Assembly (NCBI GenBank): GCA_946479515.1
Contig: CAMLGF010000027.1
Location: forward strand, 1 to 47,002
Length of the DNA: 47,002 nt
Origin: an uncultured Pseudomonadota bacterium
GTDB lineage: Bacteria > Pseudomonadota > Gammaproteobacteria > Steroidobacterales > Steroidobacteraceae
Reading direction: 5' to 3'
Of the stretch, positions 1 through 8,612 are shown piece by piece; within the stretch, counting starts at the first letter, position 1; every line of letters starts with the position of its first letter. The notes beneath the pieces were generated by a model. That model saw nothing but the letters and a program-made list of their open reading frames with translations, was not told the origin of the DNA and searched no databases. The translations under genes were made by a program, and so were the position numbers.

Positions 1-2243
1 GTGTAGCCGCGGGTCTTTGCCGTGGCCTCGTTCGCGAACAGCTCGCGCACCACGTCGAAGGCGCCCACGTAGCTTGCGGGGTTCGAGCGCGTGGTGCGCC
101 CGATGGAGGTCTGGTCCACCATGACCACGTCATCGACCAGGTCCGCGCCCTCGAGCCTGTCGAATGCGCCCGGCATCTCGCTGGGCTGGCCCAGGGCCTT
201 GCGCAGCGCCTTGTAGAGCACGTCCTCGATGAGCGTGGACTTGCCCGAGCCCGACACGCCGGTGATGCACACCAGCCGCCGCAGCGGAAACTCCACGTCG
301 ATGTTCTTGAGATTGTGCTGCGTGACCCCGCGCAGCTTGATGGCCTTCTGCGCGGGCACCATGCGCGCCCTGGGCGGCTCGTTCTCGGCCGGCTTCACCG
401 GCACCGCTCGCGGCGCCACCTGCTTCGCCCCCGAAAGGTATTGCCCCGTGAGCGAGCGCGGATTCGCGCGGATGTTCTCCGGCGTATCGAACGCCACGAT
501 CTCGCCGCCGCGCTCGCCCGCGCCCGGGCCCATGTCGAGCAGCCGGTCCGCGGCCAGCATGATCTGCGGATCGTGCTCCACCACCACCAGCGAATTGCCG
601 GCATCGCGCAGGCGGTGCATCACCTGCGTCACGCGTTGCATGTCGCGCGGATGCAGCCCGATCGAAGGTTCGTCGAGCACGAACAGCGTGTTCACCAGCG
701 ACGTGCCGAGGGCCGTGGTGAGGTTGATGCGCTGTACCTCGCCGCCCGAGAGCGTGCGCGACTGCCGGTCCAGCGTGAGATACCCCAGCCCCACCTCGCA
801 GAGATAGGCGAAGCGCGCGCGCACCTCGGAGAGCAGCAGGTCCGCGGCCTCGTCGAGCGGCGCGGGCAGGCGCAACGATGCGAAGAAGGCACGGCACTTG
901 TCCAACGACATCAGCGCCAGTTCGTGCAGGTTGCGGCCTTCTATGCGCCACAGCAGCGCCTCGGGCTTGAGTCGCGAACCGCCGCAGGCGGTGCAGGGCG
1001 TGTACGCGCGATAGCGCGACAGCAGCACGCGCACGTGCATCTTGTAGGCCTTGGTCTCCAGCCACTCGAAGAACCGCCTCGCGCCGTACCAGACCTTCTT
1101 CTCCCACTTGCCTTCGCCTTCGATGACCCATTTCTTCTGGTCGTCGCTCAGCATGTACCAGGGCGTATCGAGCGGAATGCCGCGCTTGCGGGCGAACCTG
1201 ACCAGGTCGTCCTGGCATTCCTTGTAGCTCTTGGTCTGCCATGGCTTCACGGCGCCGCCCGCGAGAGTCCTGGTCTCGTCGGGCACCACCAGGCCGTAGT
1301 CGATACCGATGATGCGCCCGAAGCCACGGCAGGTCTCGCAGGCGCCCACCGGCGAGTTGAACGAGAACAGCGACGGCACCGGGTCGCGGTAGTGGATGTC
1401 GCAATCCGCGCAGTGCAGGTCGGTGGAATACCGCCATCTATCTACCGAGGCCGGCGCCTCGTCACCCGCGGACGGACTGTCACCGACCACGTGCAGCGTC
1501 ACGCGTCCCCGCCCCATGCGCAGCGCGGTCTCCAGAGACTCCATCACGCGCGCGCGCTCGGCATTGCCCAGCCGCAGCCGGTCCTGCACCACCTCGAGCG
1601 TGCCGCCCGCACTGCCGGCCTGGCGCTCGTGTACGCGCGTGTAGCCCTGCCCCTCGAGCATCTTGCGGACTTCGGCTTCCTTGAAATTCTTCGGCACCGT
1701 CACCGGGAAGCAGATGTACACGCGCGGATCGCCGGCCGCGGCCGCGCGCTGCCTCGCGTCTTCGTGGATGCTCTGCGCGCTGTCGCGGCGCACGGGTCTG
1801 CCGCACTGGCGGCAATAGAGCTGCGCCGCGCGCGCGAACAGCAATTTCAGGTGATCGTTGAGCTCGGTCATCGTGCCGACCGTGGAGCGCGAGGTGCGCA
1901 CCGGGTTGGTCTGATCGATGGCGATGGCCGGCGGAATGCCGTCGACGCGGTCCACCGCCGGCTTGTCCATGCGGTCGAGGAACTGGCGCGCGTACGGCGA
2001 GAAGGTCTCGACATAGCGGCGCTGGCCCTCGGCATACAGCGTGTCGAACACCAGCGACGACTTGCCCGAGCCCGACACCCCCGTCACCACCACCAGCTCG
2101 TGCAGCGGGATCTCGAGATCGAGATTCTTCAGGTTGTTCTGGCGCGCGCCGTGCACGGCGATGCAGGCGTACTTGTCGGGCGCGGCAGGTTTGCGGGACT
2201 GGCTCATGTACTCGGAGATATTGCGGGGGCGCGGATCGGCCAT
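1..2243 (-). CDS. uvrA: UvrA-family excinuclease ATPase, paralog type (3' end beyond window)
   Basis: The start ATG is at 2243 and the frame is open to the left edge, so about 747 N-terminal residues are present and the C-terminus is missing. The first ATPase has a Walker A GVSGSGKS (residues 55-62), a signature [11 protein letters not shown] and the usual UvrA zinc modules (CADC...CETC, then CTACGGSRL). A second Walker A (GVSGSGKST) opens the second ABC half. The N-terminus is not that of housekeeping UvrA: it has a 24-residue extension before the first strand and reads [19 protein letters not shown] where E. coli UvrA has AISIEQKSTSHNPRSTVGT. UvrA proteins bind damaged DNA as dimers and load UvrB. 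Paralogs of this type are accessory and some sit with drug export or damage tolerance genes, so a repair role is inferred. It is divergent from the transporter at 2396. Confidence 0.9.
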   Translation of the reverse strand, partial: MADPRPRNISEYMSQSRKPAAPDKYACIAVHGARQNNLKNLDLEIPLHELVVVTGVSGSGKSSLVFDTLYAEGQRRYVETFSPYARQFLDRMDKPAVDRVDGIPPAIAIDQTNPVRTSRSTVGTMTELNDHLKLLFARAAQLYCRQCGRPVRRDSAQSIHEDARQRAAAAGDPRVYICFPVTVPKNFKEAEVRKMLEGQGYTRVHERQAGSAGGTLEVVQDRLRLGNAERARVMESLETALRMGRGRVTLHVVGDSPSAGDEAPASVDRWRYSTDLHCADCDIHYRDPVPSLFSFNSPVGACETCRGFGRIIGIDYGLVVPDETRTLAGGAVKPWQTKSYKECQDDLVRFARKRGIPLDTPWYMLSDDQKKWVIEGEGKWEKKVWYGARRFFEWLETKAYKMHVRVLLSRYRAYTPCTACGGSRLKPEALLWRIEGRNLHELALMSLDKCRAFFASLRLPAPLDEAADLLLSEVRARFAYLCEVGLGYLTLDRQSRTLSGGEVQRINLTTALGTSLVNTLFVLDEPSIGLHPRDMQRVTQVMHRLRDAGNSLVVVEHDPQIMLAADRLLDMGPGAGERGGEIVAFDTPENIRANPRSLTGQYLSGAKQVAPRAVPVKPAENEPPRARMVPAQKAIKLRGVTQHNLKNIDVEFPLRRLVCITGVSGSGKSTLIEDVLYKALRKALGQPSEMPGAFDRLEGADLVDDVVMVDQTSIGRTTRSNPASYVGAFDVVRELFANEATAKTRGY

Positions 2244-2395
2244 TGTACCGGGCTCGTCAAGTCCGCCCAGGGTGCAGGGCGAGCAGCGCGTGCCGGGATC
2301 GCCCGCTGGCGGGCTTTAAGTCAGGCGAAGGCTTGCATCGCCCGCCCCGCATGGGAAGATGCGCGGCGCAAAACAAGAACCACGAGGGGAAATCG

Positions 2396-4057
2396 GTGGC
2401 CAGTGAATTGAATTCAGGGGCGCAGCCCATGGACCGCGCTCATCGGCGGGTCATTTTCGCATCCTCGCTCGGCACGGTGTTCGAGTGGTACGACTTCTAC
2501 CTGTACGGCTCGCTGGTGGCGATCATCACCAGGAAATTCTTCTCGGGGATGAACGACACCACGGCGTTCCTGTTCGCGCTGCTGGCCTTCGCGGCCGGGT
2601 TCTTCGTGCGGCCCTTCGGCGCCTTGGTGTTCGGCCGGCTCGGCGACCTGGTGGGCCGCAAGTACACCTTCCTGCTCACCATCGTCATCATGGGCGCCTC
2701 GACGGCGCTGGTCGGCTGCCTGCCGACGTACGACACCATCGGCATGACCGCGCCGGTGATCTTCATCCTGTTGCGGCTGCTGCAGGGTCTCGCGCTCGGC
2801 GGACAGTACGGCGGCGCGGCCACCTACATCTCCGAGCACGCCCCGCCCGGCAAGCGCGGCCTGTACACCAGCTGGATCCAGACCACGGCGACGCTCGGGT
2901 TCTTCCTGTCGCTGCTCGTCATCCTGGCCTGCCGCTTCGCCATGGGCGCCGAGCAGTTCGATGCCTGGGGCTGGCGCGTGCCCTTCCTGCTCTCGACGGT
3001 GCTGCTGCTGATCTCCGTGTACATCCGGCTGCAATTGCAGGAGTCGCCCGAGTTCCAGGAGATCAAGGCCGCGGGCAAGCTGTCCAAGGCGCCGCTGACC
3101 GAGTCCTTCGGGCAGTGGGCCAACCTCAAGATCGTGTTGCTGGCGCTGTTCGGCGCCACCGCCGGCCAGGCGGTCGTCTGGTACGGCGGCCAGTTCTACG
3201 CCTTGCTGTTCCTCGAGAAGACTCTGCAGGTCGATCCGACCAGCGCGCAGCTGGTGATGGCGGCCGCGCTGCTGATCGCGACGCCGTTCTTCGTGATATT
3301 CGGCGCGCTGTCGGACAAGATCGGCCGCAAGAAAATCGTGCTCACCGGCTGCCTGCTGGCCGTGCTCACGTATTTCCCGATCTTCAAGGGCATCACGCAT
3401 TTCGCCAACCCGGCCCTGGATGCAGCCGTGCAAGCCTCGCCGGTGACCGTGGTGGCGAATGCCGCGCAATGCAGCTTCCAGTTCGATCCCATCGGCAAGA
3501 AGCAGTACAAGACCGGCTGCGATCTCGCCAAGGGCGCGCTCGCGCGCATGGGCGTGGCATATACGCTCGGCGACGAGGCACTGGGCCGAGACGCCGGGGC
3601 CACGGTGCTCATCGGCCAGGATTCCATCGACGTGCGCGACCTCGCAGGCACCTTGACCGCCGCCGAGTACAAGAAGGAACAGGATGCGGTCGCCGCCCGG
3701 CTCAAGGAGTCGCTGGTGAAAGCCGGTTATCCCGCCACGGCCGACATGGCCGCATTCAATTACCCCATGGTCATCCTGTTCTGCGCCATCCTCGTCATCT
3801 ACGTGACCATGGTGTACGGGCCCATTGCCGCCTGGCTGGTGGAATTGTTTCCCGCGCGCATCCGCTATACGTCCATGTCGCTGCCGTATCACATCGGCAA
3901 CGGCTGGTTCGGCGGCTTCCTGCCGGTGACCTCGTTCGCCATCGTGGCGGCCACCGGTAACATCTATAGCGGGCTCTGGTACCCCATCATCGTGGCCGGC
4001 ATCACCGTGGTGATCGGCGCTCTGTTCCTGCGGGAGACCAAGGACTCGCCGGCCTGA
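2396..4057 (+). CDS. MFS transporter, metabolite:H+ symporter (MHS) type, with large periplasmic-type insertion
   Basis: This is a 553-residue member of the MHS branch of the major facilitator superfamily (ProP, KgtP and ShiA relatives). The family hallmark GTVFEWYDFYLYG lies in the first helix, with the loop motif GRLGDLVGRKYTF after helix 2 and RLLQGLALGGQYGGA after helix 4. I chose GTG at 2396 because GAGGGGA sits 5 bases upstream; ATG at 2429 is the alternative. An insert of roughly 120 residues (about 332-452) interrupts the second half. It is hydrophilic, holds two cysteines (C359 and C375) that could form a disulfide, and lies between two helices where ordinary MHS members have a short loop. 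The substrate is probably an organic acid or osmolyte, but cannot be read from the sequence. Confidence 0.88.
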   Translation: MASELNSGAQPMDRAHRRVIFASSLGTVFEWYDFYLYGSLVAIITRKFFSGMNDTTAFLFALLAFAAGFFVRPFGALVFGRLGDLVGRKYTFLLTIVIMGASTALVGCLPTYDTIGMTAPVIFILLRLLQGLALGGQYGGAATYISEHAPPGKRGLYTSWIQTTATLGFFLSLLVILACRFAMGAEQFDAWGWRVPFLLSTVLLLISVYIRLQLQESPEFQEIKAAGKLSKAPLTESFGQWANLKIVLLALFGATAGQAVVWYGGQFYALLFLEKTLQVDPTSAQLVMAAALLIATPFFVIFGALSDKIGRKKIVLTGCLLAVLTYFPIFKGITHFANPALDAAVQASPVTVVANAAQCSFQFDPIGKKQYKTGCDLAKGALARMGVAYTLGDEALGRDAGATVLIGQDSIDVRDLAGTLTAAEYKKEQDAVAARLKESLVKAGYPATADMAAFNYPMVILFCAILVIYVTMVYGPIAAWLVELFPARIRYTSMSLPYHIGNGWFGGFLPVTSFAIVAATGNIYSGLWYPIIVAGITVVIGALFLRETKDSPA

Positions 4058-4084
4058 GCGGTCCCGGCTCGAGAGTTTGAGTAG

Positions 4085-4666
4085 CTAGCCTGCGGTGATC
4101 ACACCGCAGGCGATGCGCGTGCCGGAGTCGCCGGACGGCTGGGTGTGATAGTCGTCGGCCCGCTCGTGCAGCACCACGGCCTTGCCCATGATGTCGCTGG
4201 CGCCGCCGTCGCCGAGCGTCACGCCGCTGGCCTGCGCGTCCACCTGCGCCTGGCCTTCCGCATCGGAGTTCACGTTCAGCATGTCGCCCGCGTGGTGCGG
4301 GCCTTCCTGCGGATTACCGTGCTCGACGCCGGTGGGGTTGAAGTGTCCGCCGGCGCTGCTGGCATCGGGCGCGCTGCAGTCGCCCTTCTCGTGAATGTGA
4401 AAGCCGAACTCGCTGTTGGGTGCGAGCCCCTGCAGCGAACCGGTGAGATGCACGCCTTCGCCTGCTTCCGCGAGCGTCAGGCTGCCGCTCGCCGTGTTGC
4501 CCTGCGTCGCCGCGAGCTCGGCCGTGGCGCGCGCAGAGGGCGCCGGAGCGGTGACGGGCGGCGTGGAGGGAGTGGCGGTCGCCTGCTCGTCGGCGGGCGG
4601 CGTTTCCTGCTTCTGGCAGGCGGCGAGCAGTGCCGCGGCCACGCAGGCGCAAACCAGGTATCTCAT
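4085..4666 (-). CDS. sodC: Cu/Zn superoxide dismutase lipoprotein
   Basis: This is a 193-residue SodC that dismutes superoxide in the periplasm. The start ATG at 4666 has GGAG 6 bases upstream. It is followed by a lipoprotein signal ending in LLAAC (lipid-modified Cys17) and a Pro/Ala/Thr-rich linker (about 20-50). The metal site is complete: FGFHIHEKGDC (Cu ligands H90 and H92, disulfide C97), GGHFNP (bridging H108), the HHAGD zinc segment and VVLHER. The C-terminal GTRIACGVI supplies the second disulfide cysteine. It is transcribed away from the TonB-dependent receptor at 4877, with a shared 210-base promoter region. Its 3' end carries an in-gene hairpin at 4089-4110. Confidence 0.96.
   Translation of the reverse strand: MRYLVCACVAAALLAACQKQETPPADEQATATPSTPPVTAPAPSARATAELAATQGNTASGSLTLAEAGEGVHLTGSLQGLAPNSEFGFHIHEKGDCSAPDASSAGGHFNPTGVEHGNPQEGPHHAGDMLNVNSDAEGQAQVDAQASGVTLGDGGASDIMGKAVVLHERADDYHTQPSGDSGTRIACGVITAG
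4089..4110. terminator. hairpin at the 3' end of sodC, candidate bidirectional terminator
   Basis: A perfect 9-bp stem (CCTGCGGTG / CACCGCAGG) with an ATCA loop lies over the last codons of sodC, between that gene and the convergent transporter. No T-tract follows on either strand, so it may only slow polymerase or protect the 3' end. Confidence 0.4.
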
Positions 4667-4876
4667 GGCATCTCCGGGGGCGGTCCATGGAAACAACGCG
4701 GCAACATAGCCGCGCCCGTGTCGCGTCGCAGTCGGCCTGCACACGGCCATGGGGGTGCGGAAGTCCTACTTCGCCTTCCCGCAGGACGTTCCGTACACTC
4801 GGGCCACCCGTGCGCCGGGGTGGGCCGAGGGCACGCCGACCGCGATGCGCACGCCAACCATTCAGGGAGATGTCGC

Positions 4877-7276
4877 ATGAAGTCATGGATTGGACGCGGC
4901 CCCGCCGCGCTTTGCCTGCTCACCCCCTTGGCCGTGGCTGCGGCGCCACCGGCGCCCGCGCAGGACAACCCGCCCAGCGACGAGGAAATCAGCCAGGTCA
5001 TCATCGTCACCGCGCAGAAGCGCGCCACCAGCCTGCAGGAGGTGCCGTTTTCGATCGCGGCGCTGACCAACGAAGACATCACGCAATCGGGTGCCACCAA
5101 CATCGTCGAAGTGGCCCGCAACGTTCCGGGCCTGTACATCGCCGACCTCGGCCCGGGGCAGAGCCAGGTGGCGATCCGCGGCATCAGCGCGGGCCAGGTC
5201 ATCCGTGACCAGCCCGGCGTGAAGGAATCCGTCGGCATCTATCTGGACGAATCGCCGATCTCGGTGGCGTTGTTCACGCCCGATCTCGATCTCTACGACC
5301 TCGACCGCATCGAAGTGCTGCGCGGCCCGCAGGGCACGCTGTTCGGCGCGGGTTCCTCGTCCGGCACCGTGCGCTACATCACCGCGCAGCCCGACATCGA
5401 CGCCGCCGGCGGTTCGGTCGACCTCACGCTCAACAGCGCCACGGATGGCAGCATGGGCAACGACGTGCGCGGCGCCTTCAACCTGCCCTTGGGCGAGAAG
5501 GCGGCGATGCGCGCCGTGGCGTATCGCAGCGAGCTGCCCGGGTTCGTCGACTCTTACTACCCTGGTCGCAACGTCCGCGAGGACGTGAACGAGGGCACGC
5601 GCACCGGCGGGCGGCTGGCATTCCGCATCGAGGCAACCGAGAACTTCGTCATCACACCGCGCCTGGTCTACCAGCGGCTCGACACCGACGGCTTCCCGCG
5701 CTTCGACTTCTACAACATCCTCGGCAATGTCTACACCACCACCGAGCCGCGGGTGGACGTGGGCGAGCGCGGCCAGGTGACGCAGCTCGAGGAGGGCCTC
5801 ACCGACGACTTCACCATGGGCGATCTCAAGCTCGAATTCGGCTTCGGCGACGTGGGGCTCACCAGCGTCACCACGTACATCGATCGCCAGGTGGAGGTGG
5901 TGCGCGACGCCAGCCAGCTCACCGGCAGCGTCACGGTCGACGTCGGCGGCACGGCCGCGCAGGCCCGTCTCGACTCGCCGCTCATCGACGACACGGACCT
6001 GCAGGTGTTCAGCCAGGAGCTGCGCCTCGGCTCCTCCGGCGAGGGCCCGTTCCAGTGGCTGGTCGGCGCGTTCTACCAGCAGGCCGATCGCGACTATTCG
6101 CAGACGCTGCCCACGCCAGGTTACGACGAGATCCTGCCGCGAGGTCAGGGCGCGCCGGTGGACACGCCTTACTACTCGCGGCTCACCTACGACTTCTCGC
6201 AGTTCGCGCTGTTCGGCGAGGCCACCTGGCGCTTCAACCCGCAATGGGCGCTCACCGGCGGCCTGCGTTACTACGACTTCGAGGAGGATCGCGTCATCAC
6301 CATCGCCGGTGCGTTCGCCGACCTGCCGCACTTCGACGAGCTGGGCACCACCAGCTCCGATGGCATCTCGCCGCGCGTGATCCTCGCATTCAGCCCGAGC
6401 AGGAACACGCAGTTCACCGCACAGGTGGCGCGCGGCTTCCGGCTCGGCGGCATCAACGATCCGCTGAACGCCACACTCTGCCAGGGCAATGACCTCGACA
6501 TCTACGGCGGCCACCCCACCTGGGACGACGAGAAGGTGACCAACTTCGAGGTGGGCACGAAGACGCGGCTCGCCGACGGTCGGGTCACGCTGAACGGCTC
6601 GGTGTTCCTGAGCAAGATCGACGGCCTGCAGGTGGTCGCCGACGCGGGCTCGTGCTCGTCGCGCATCATCCTGAACGCGGACGCCGAGTCCAAGGGCGCC
6701 GAGATCGAGCTGTTCGTGCGGCCGAACGAGAGCTGGGACCTCGGGTTGTCGGCAACCTACGCCGACGCCGAAATCACGGAATCCCAACTGATACCCAACA
6801 CCAGCACGCCGATCGGCGGCATTCGCGAGGGCAACCGCCTGCCGACCTCACCGCAGCTGCAGGCGGTCGCGACGCTGGCCTACAACTTCCCGCTCGGCTC
6901 GTCATACGAGAGCTACGTGCGCTTCACCGCCCAGCACGTCGGTTCCTCGTACACGCAGCTCGCGGACCAGGAAGCCAACTTCGGCCTGATCTCCAATTCC
7001 CTGACGCGCCCGCCGGGCAGCGCCCGGCTCATCGACTTCGGCGGCATCCCGGCCGACACCAACATCGCCTTCGACGCCGAGTTGCCGTCGTACGAGATCG
7101 CGAACCTGCGCTGGGGCGTGCGTGCGGACAGATGGGAAGCCGCGGCGTTCATCAACAATCTGTTCGACGAGCGCGCCTCGCTGTCGCTGGACCGGGAACG
7201 CGGCCGCAGCGCGCGCGTGGGCTATCTCACCAATCCGCCGCGCACGTTCGGGGTGAATCTGCGCGTGAAGTTCTGA
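4877..7276 (+). CDS. TonB-dependent outer-membrane receptor
   Basis: This is a 799-residue receptor. The ATG at 4877 follows CAGGGAGA with 6-base spacing. A signal peptide (about 1-28) is followed by a likely TonB box around SQVIIVTAQ (39-47). The plug domain follows: VPFSIAALT, NVPGLYI, AIRGIS and the strongly conserved DRIEVLRGPQGTLFG. A 22-strand-type barrel fills the rest and ends in KF, the usual C-terminal aromatic for BAM recognition. There is no N-terminal sigma-factor-interaction domain. It belongs to the broad siderophore/nutrient receptor group common in Xanthomonadales and Sphingomonads. The ligand cannot be assigned; the neighbours do not point to iron, vitamin or sugar uptake. 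Confidence 0.93.
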   Translation: MKSWIGRGPAALCLLTPLAVAAAPPAPAQDNPPSDEEISQVIIVTAQKRATSLQEVPFSIAALTNEDITQSGATNIVEVARNVPGLYIADLGPGQSQVAIRGISAGQVIRDQPGVKESVGIYLDESPISVALFTPDLDLYDLDRIEVLRGPQGTLFGAGSSSGTVRYITAQPDIDAAGGSVDLTLNSATDGSMGNDVRGAFNLPLGEKAAMRAVAYRSELPGFVDSYYPGRNVREDVNEGTRTGGRLAFRIEATENFVITPRLVYQRLDTDGFPRFDFYNILGNVYTTTEPRVDVGERGQVTQLEEGLTDDFTMGDLKLEFGFGDVGLTSVTTYIDRQVEVVRDASQLTGSVTVDVGGTAAQARLDSPLIDDTDLQVFSQELRLGSSGEGPFQWLVGAFYQQADRDYSQTLPTPGYDEILPRGQGAPVDTPYYSRLTYDFSQFALFGEATWRFNPQWALTGGLRYYDFEEDRVITIAGAFADLPHFDELGTTSSDGISPRVILAFSPSRNTQFTAQVARGFRLGGINDPLNATLCQGNDLDIYGGHPTWDDEKVTNFEVGTKTRLADGRVTLNGSVFLSKIDGLQVVADAGSCSSRIILNADAESKGAEIELFVRPNESWDLGLSATYADAEITESQLIPNTSTPIGGIREGNRLPTSPQLQAVATLAYNFPLGSSYESYVRFTAQHVGSSYTQLADQEANFGLISNSLTRPPGSARLIDFGGIPADTNIAFDAELPSYEIANLRWGVRADRWEAAAFINNLFDERASLSLDRERGRSARVGYLTNPPRTFGVNLRVKF

Positions 7277-7283
7277 TACCGCG

Positions 7284-7309
7284 CGGGGCGGGGTGACGGC
7301 CTCGCCCCG
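7284..7309. terminator. GC hairpin between convergent genes
   Basis: CGGGGCG at 7284-7290 pairs with CGCCCCG at 7303-7309, in the 34-base gap between the receptor gene and the convergent oxidoreductase gene. The T-tract after it is poor (TTCAATG), so it is a candidate only. Confidence 0.4.
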
Positions 7310-7310
7310 T

Positions 7311-8594
7311 TCAATGCACCGCGCGATTCTGCTGCTCTGCCTTGCTCGCCAGGCTGAAGCGCGGCTCGATTGTCTTCAGCTTCGCGGTGAGTAGTTCGGC
7401 GGCATAGCGCCCGACCTCCGGTCCATGTTTGAACCCATGCCCCGAGCCCGCGCCGACCAGCAACACGTTCTCGGCGGTCGGATGCCGGTCGATCAGCAGG
7501 TCGCCATTGCTGCTGTTCTCGTACTGGCAGACGCGCTCCTCGTTGAGGGGCGCGGCGGCCAGCGCGGGAAACCGCCGCGCCAGGTAGGCGCGCACGTCGG
7601 CCAGCAAGCCGGGCGAGGCCACGCGATCGCCGCGGTCCGGGTCCACGGGCAGGCCGTGCCTGTCGTGCGCGATCTTGAAGCCGCGGCTTTCGATGTCGGG
7701 CATGCCGTAGAAGATGTCGCCGTCATTGAAGTCCGCCCAGCCGGGGAAGGCGCCGAGCCCGAAGCGGGCATCGCCCGCGGGTGGCGCGAAGAAGAACACT
7801 TCCTGGCGCGTCACGAAGATGCGCGGCCCTAACAATTGTGGGAAGAGCTTCGGCAGCCAGGGTCCGCAGGCGAACACGTAGTGGCCGGCATCGAGCACAG
7901 CGCCATCGGCCAGCTCGAGCTTCGCGAGCTTGCCCGCGACGGTCGGCGGTTTCACGGCGGCGACGCGATATTCGCCGCCGGCCTTGCGGTAGGCGTCGAC
8001 CAGCGTCAGGACGGCGCGGCGCGCCATGAGCACGCCGAAACCGGGCTCGAGCAGGCCGACTTCGATGTCGCGCCAGTTCGCCTGCGGCCAGCGCTGCGCC
8101 AGCGCCGCGCGGTCTAGCTCCTGGGTGGGCAATCGCAGGCGGCGATGTACCTCGAGCGACTGCTCCACGTAGGGCTCGCGCTTCTGGAAGAAGAACAGCA
8201 CGCCGGTGCGATGAAACACCGGCAGCCCGGCCTGGTCGGAGAGCCACTGCCACCGCTCGAGCGAATCGAGCGCGAAGCGCGTGTACACCTCGTCGCTGCC
8301 GTAGCTGCCGCGGGTCAGGCGGGATTCGCCGCCCGACGAAGCGCGCGCGTTCGCGGCGCCCAGCGCATCCAGCAACAACACGCGCTGCCCCGCCTTGCGC
8401 AGGTACCACGCCGTCCACGCGCCGAACACGCCCGCGCCGATGACGATGGAATCCCAGGTCGCGGGCTTGCTCATCTTCTCACCCCGGGCTTTGCGGCCCT
8501 GTGTGGCTGGCGAACGGTCGCCGGTCGCCGTACCGGCGGCGAGCGCGGACGCCATCGTCGCAACGATGGCGTCGCGTCGCGAGATCCTGCTCAT
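7311..8594 (-). CDS. FAD-dependent amine oxidase (sarcosine/N-methyltryptophan oxidase type) with Tat-like leader
   Basis: From ATG 8594 the protein has 427 residues. It starts with a Tat-like leader (SRRDAIVATMASALAAG), then a dinucleotide-binding fold, VIGAGVFGAWTAWYLR. The flavin-site segment SSGGESRLTRGSYGSDEVY and the C-terminal GAGSGHGFKHGP match monomeric sarcosine oxidase. The cysteine that carries covalent FAD in that family is present in ERVCQYENS (C356 here, or C316 if counted from the alternative ATG at 8474). Such enzymes oxidise secondary or N-methyl amines with O2. The shorter start gives the usual cytosolic length and has GGTGAG just upstream, so export is an inference. It lies 18 bases after the cytochrome c/HEAT gene, in the same direction. 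Confidence 0.85.
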   Translation of the reverse strand: MSRISRRDAIVATMASALAAGTATGDRSPATQGRKARGEKMSKPATWDSIVIGAGVFGAWTAWYLRKAGQRVLLLDALGAANARASSGGESRLTRGSYGSDEVYTRFALDSLERWQWLSDQAGLPVFHRTGVLFFFQKREPYVEQSLEVHRRLRLPTQELDRAALAQRWPQANWRDIEVGLLEPGFGVLMARRAVLTLVDAYRKAGGEYRVAAVKPPTVAGKLAKLELADGAVLDAGHYVFACGPWLPKLFPQLLGPRIFVTRQEVFFFAPPAGDARFGLGAFPGWADFNDGDIFYGMPDIESRGFKIAHDRHGLPVDPDRGDRVASPGLLADVRAYLARRFPALAAAPLNEERVCQYENSSNGDLLIDRHPTAENVLLVGAGSGHGFKHGPEVGRYAAELLTAKLKTIEPRFSLASKAEQQNRAVH

Positions 8595-8612
8595 GCGCCG
8601 GGACGGCGAGTG

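Noticed and set aside
315..2411. A 698-codon plus-strand open frame
   Set aside because: It is antisense to the UvrA gene, His/Arg/Ala-rich without domains, and open only because of high GC.
2414..3892. A 492-codon minus-strand frame opposite the transporter
   Set aside because: Low-complexity (Gln/Glu/Gly/Arg) antisense translation; the plus-strand gene has clear transporter motifs.
4883..6787. A 634-codon minus-strand frame opposite the TonB-dependent receptor
   Set aside because: Same GC-driven shadow; the receptor motifs on the plus strand are unambiguous.
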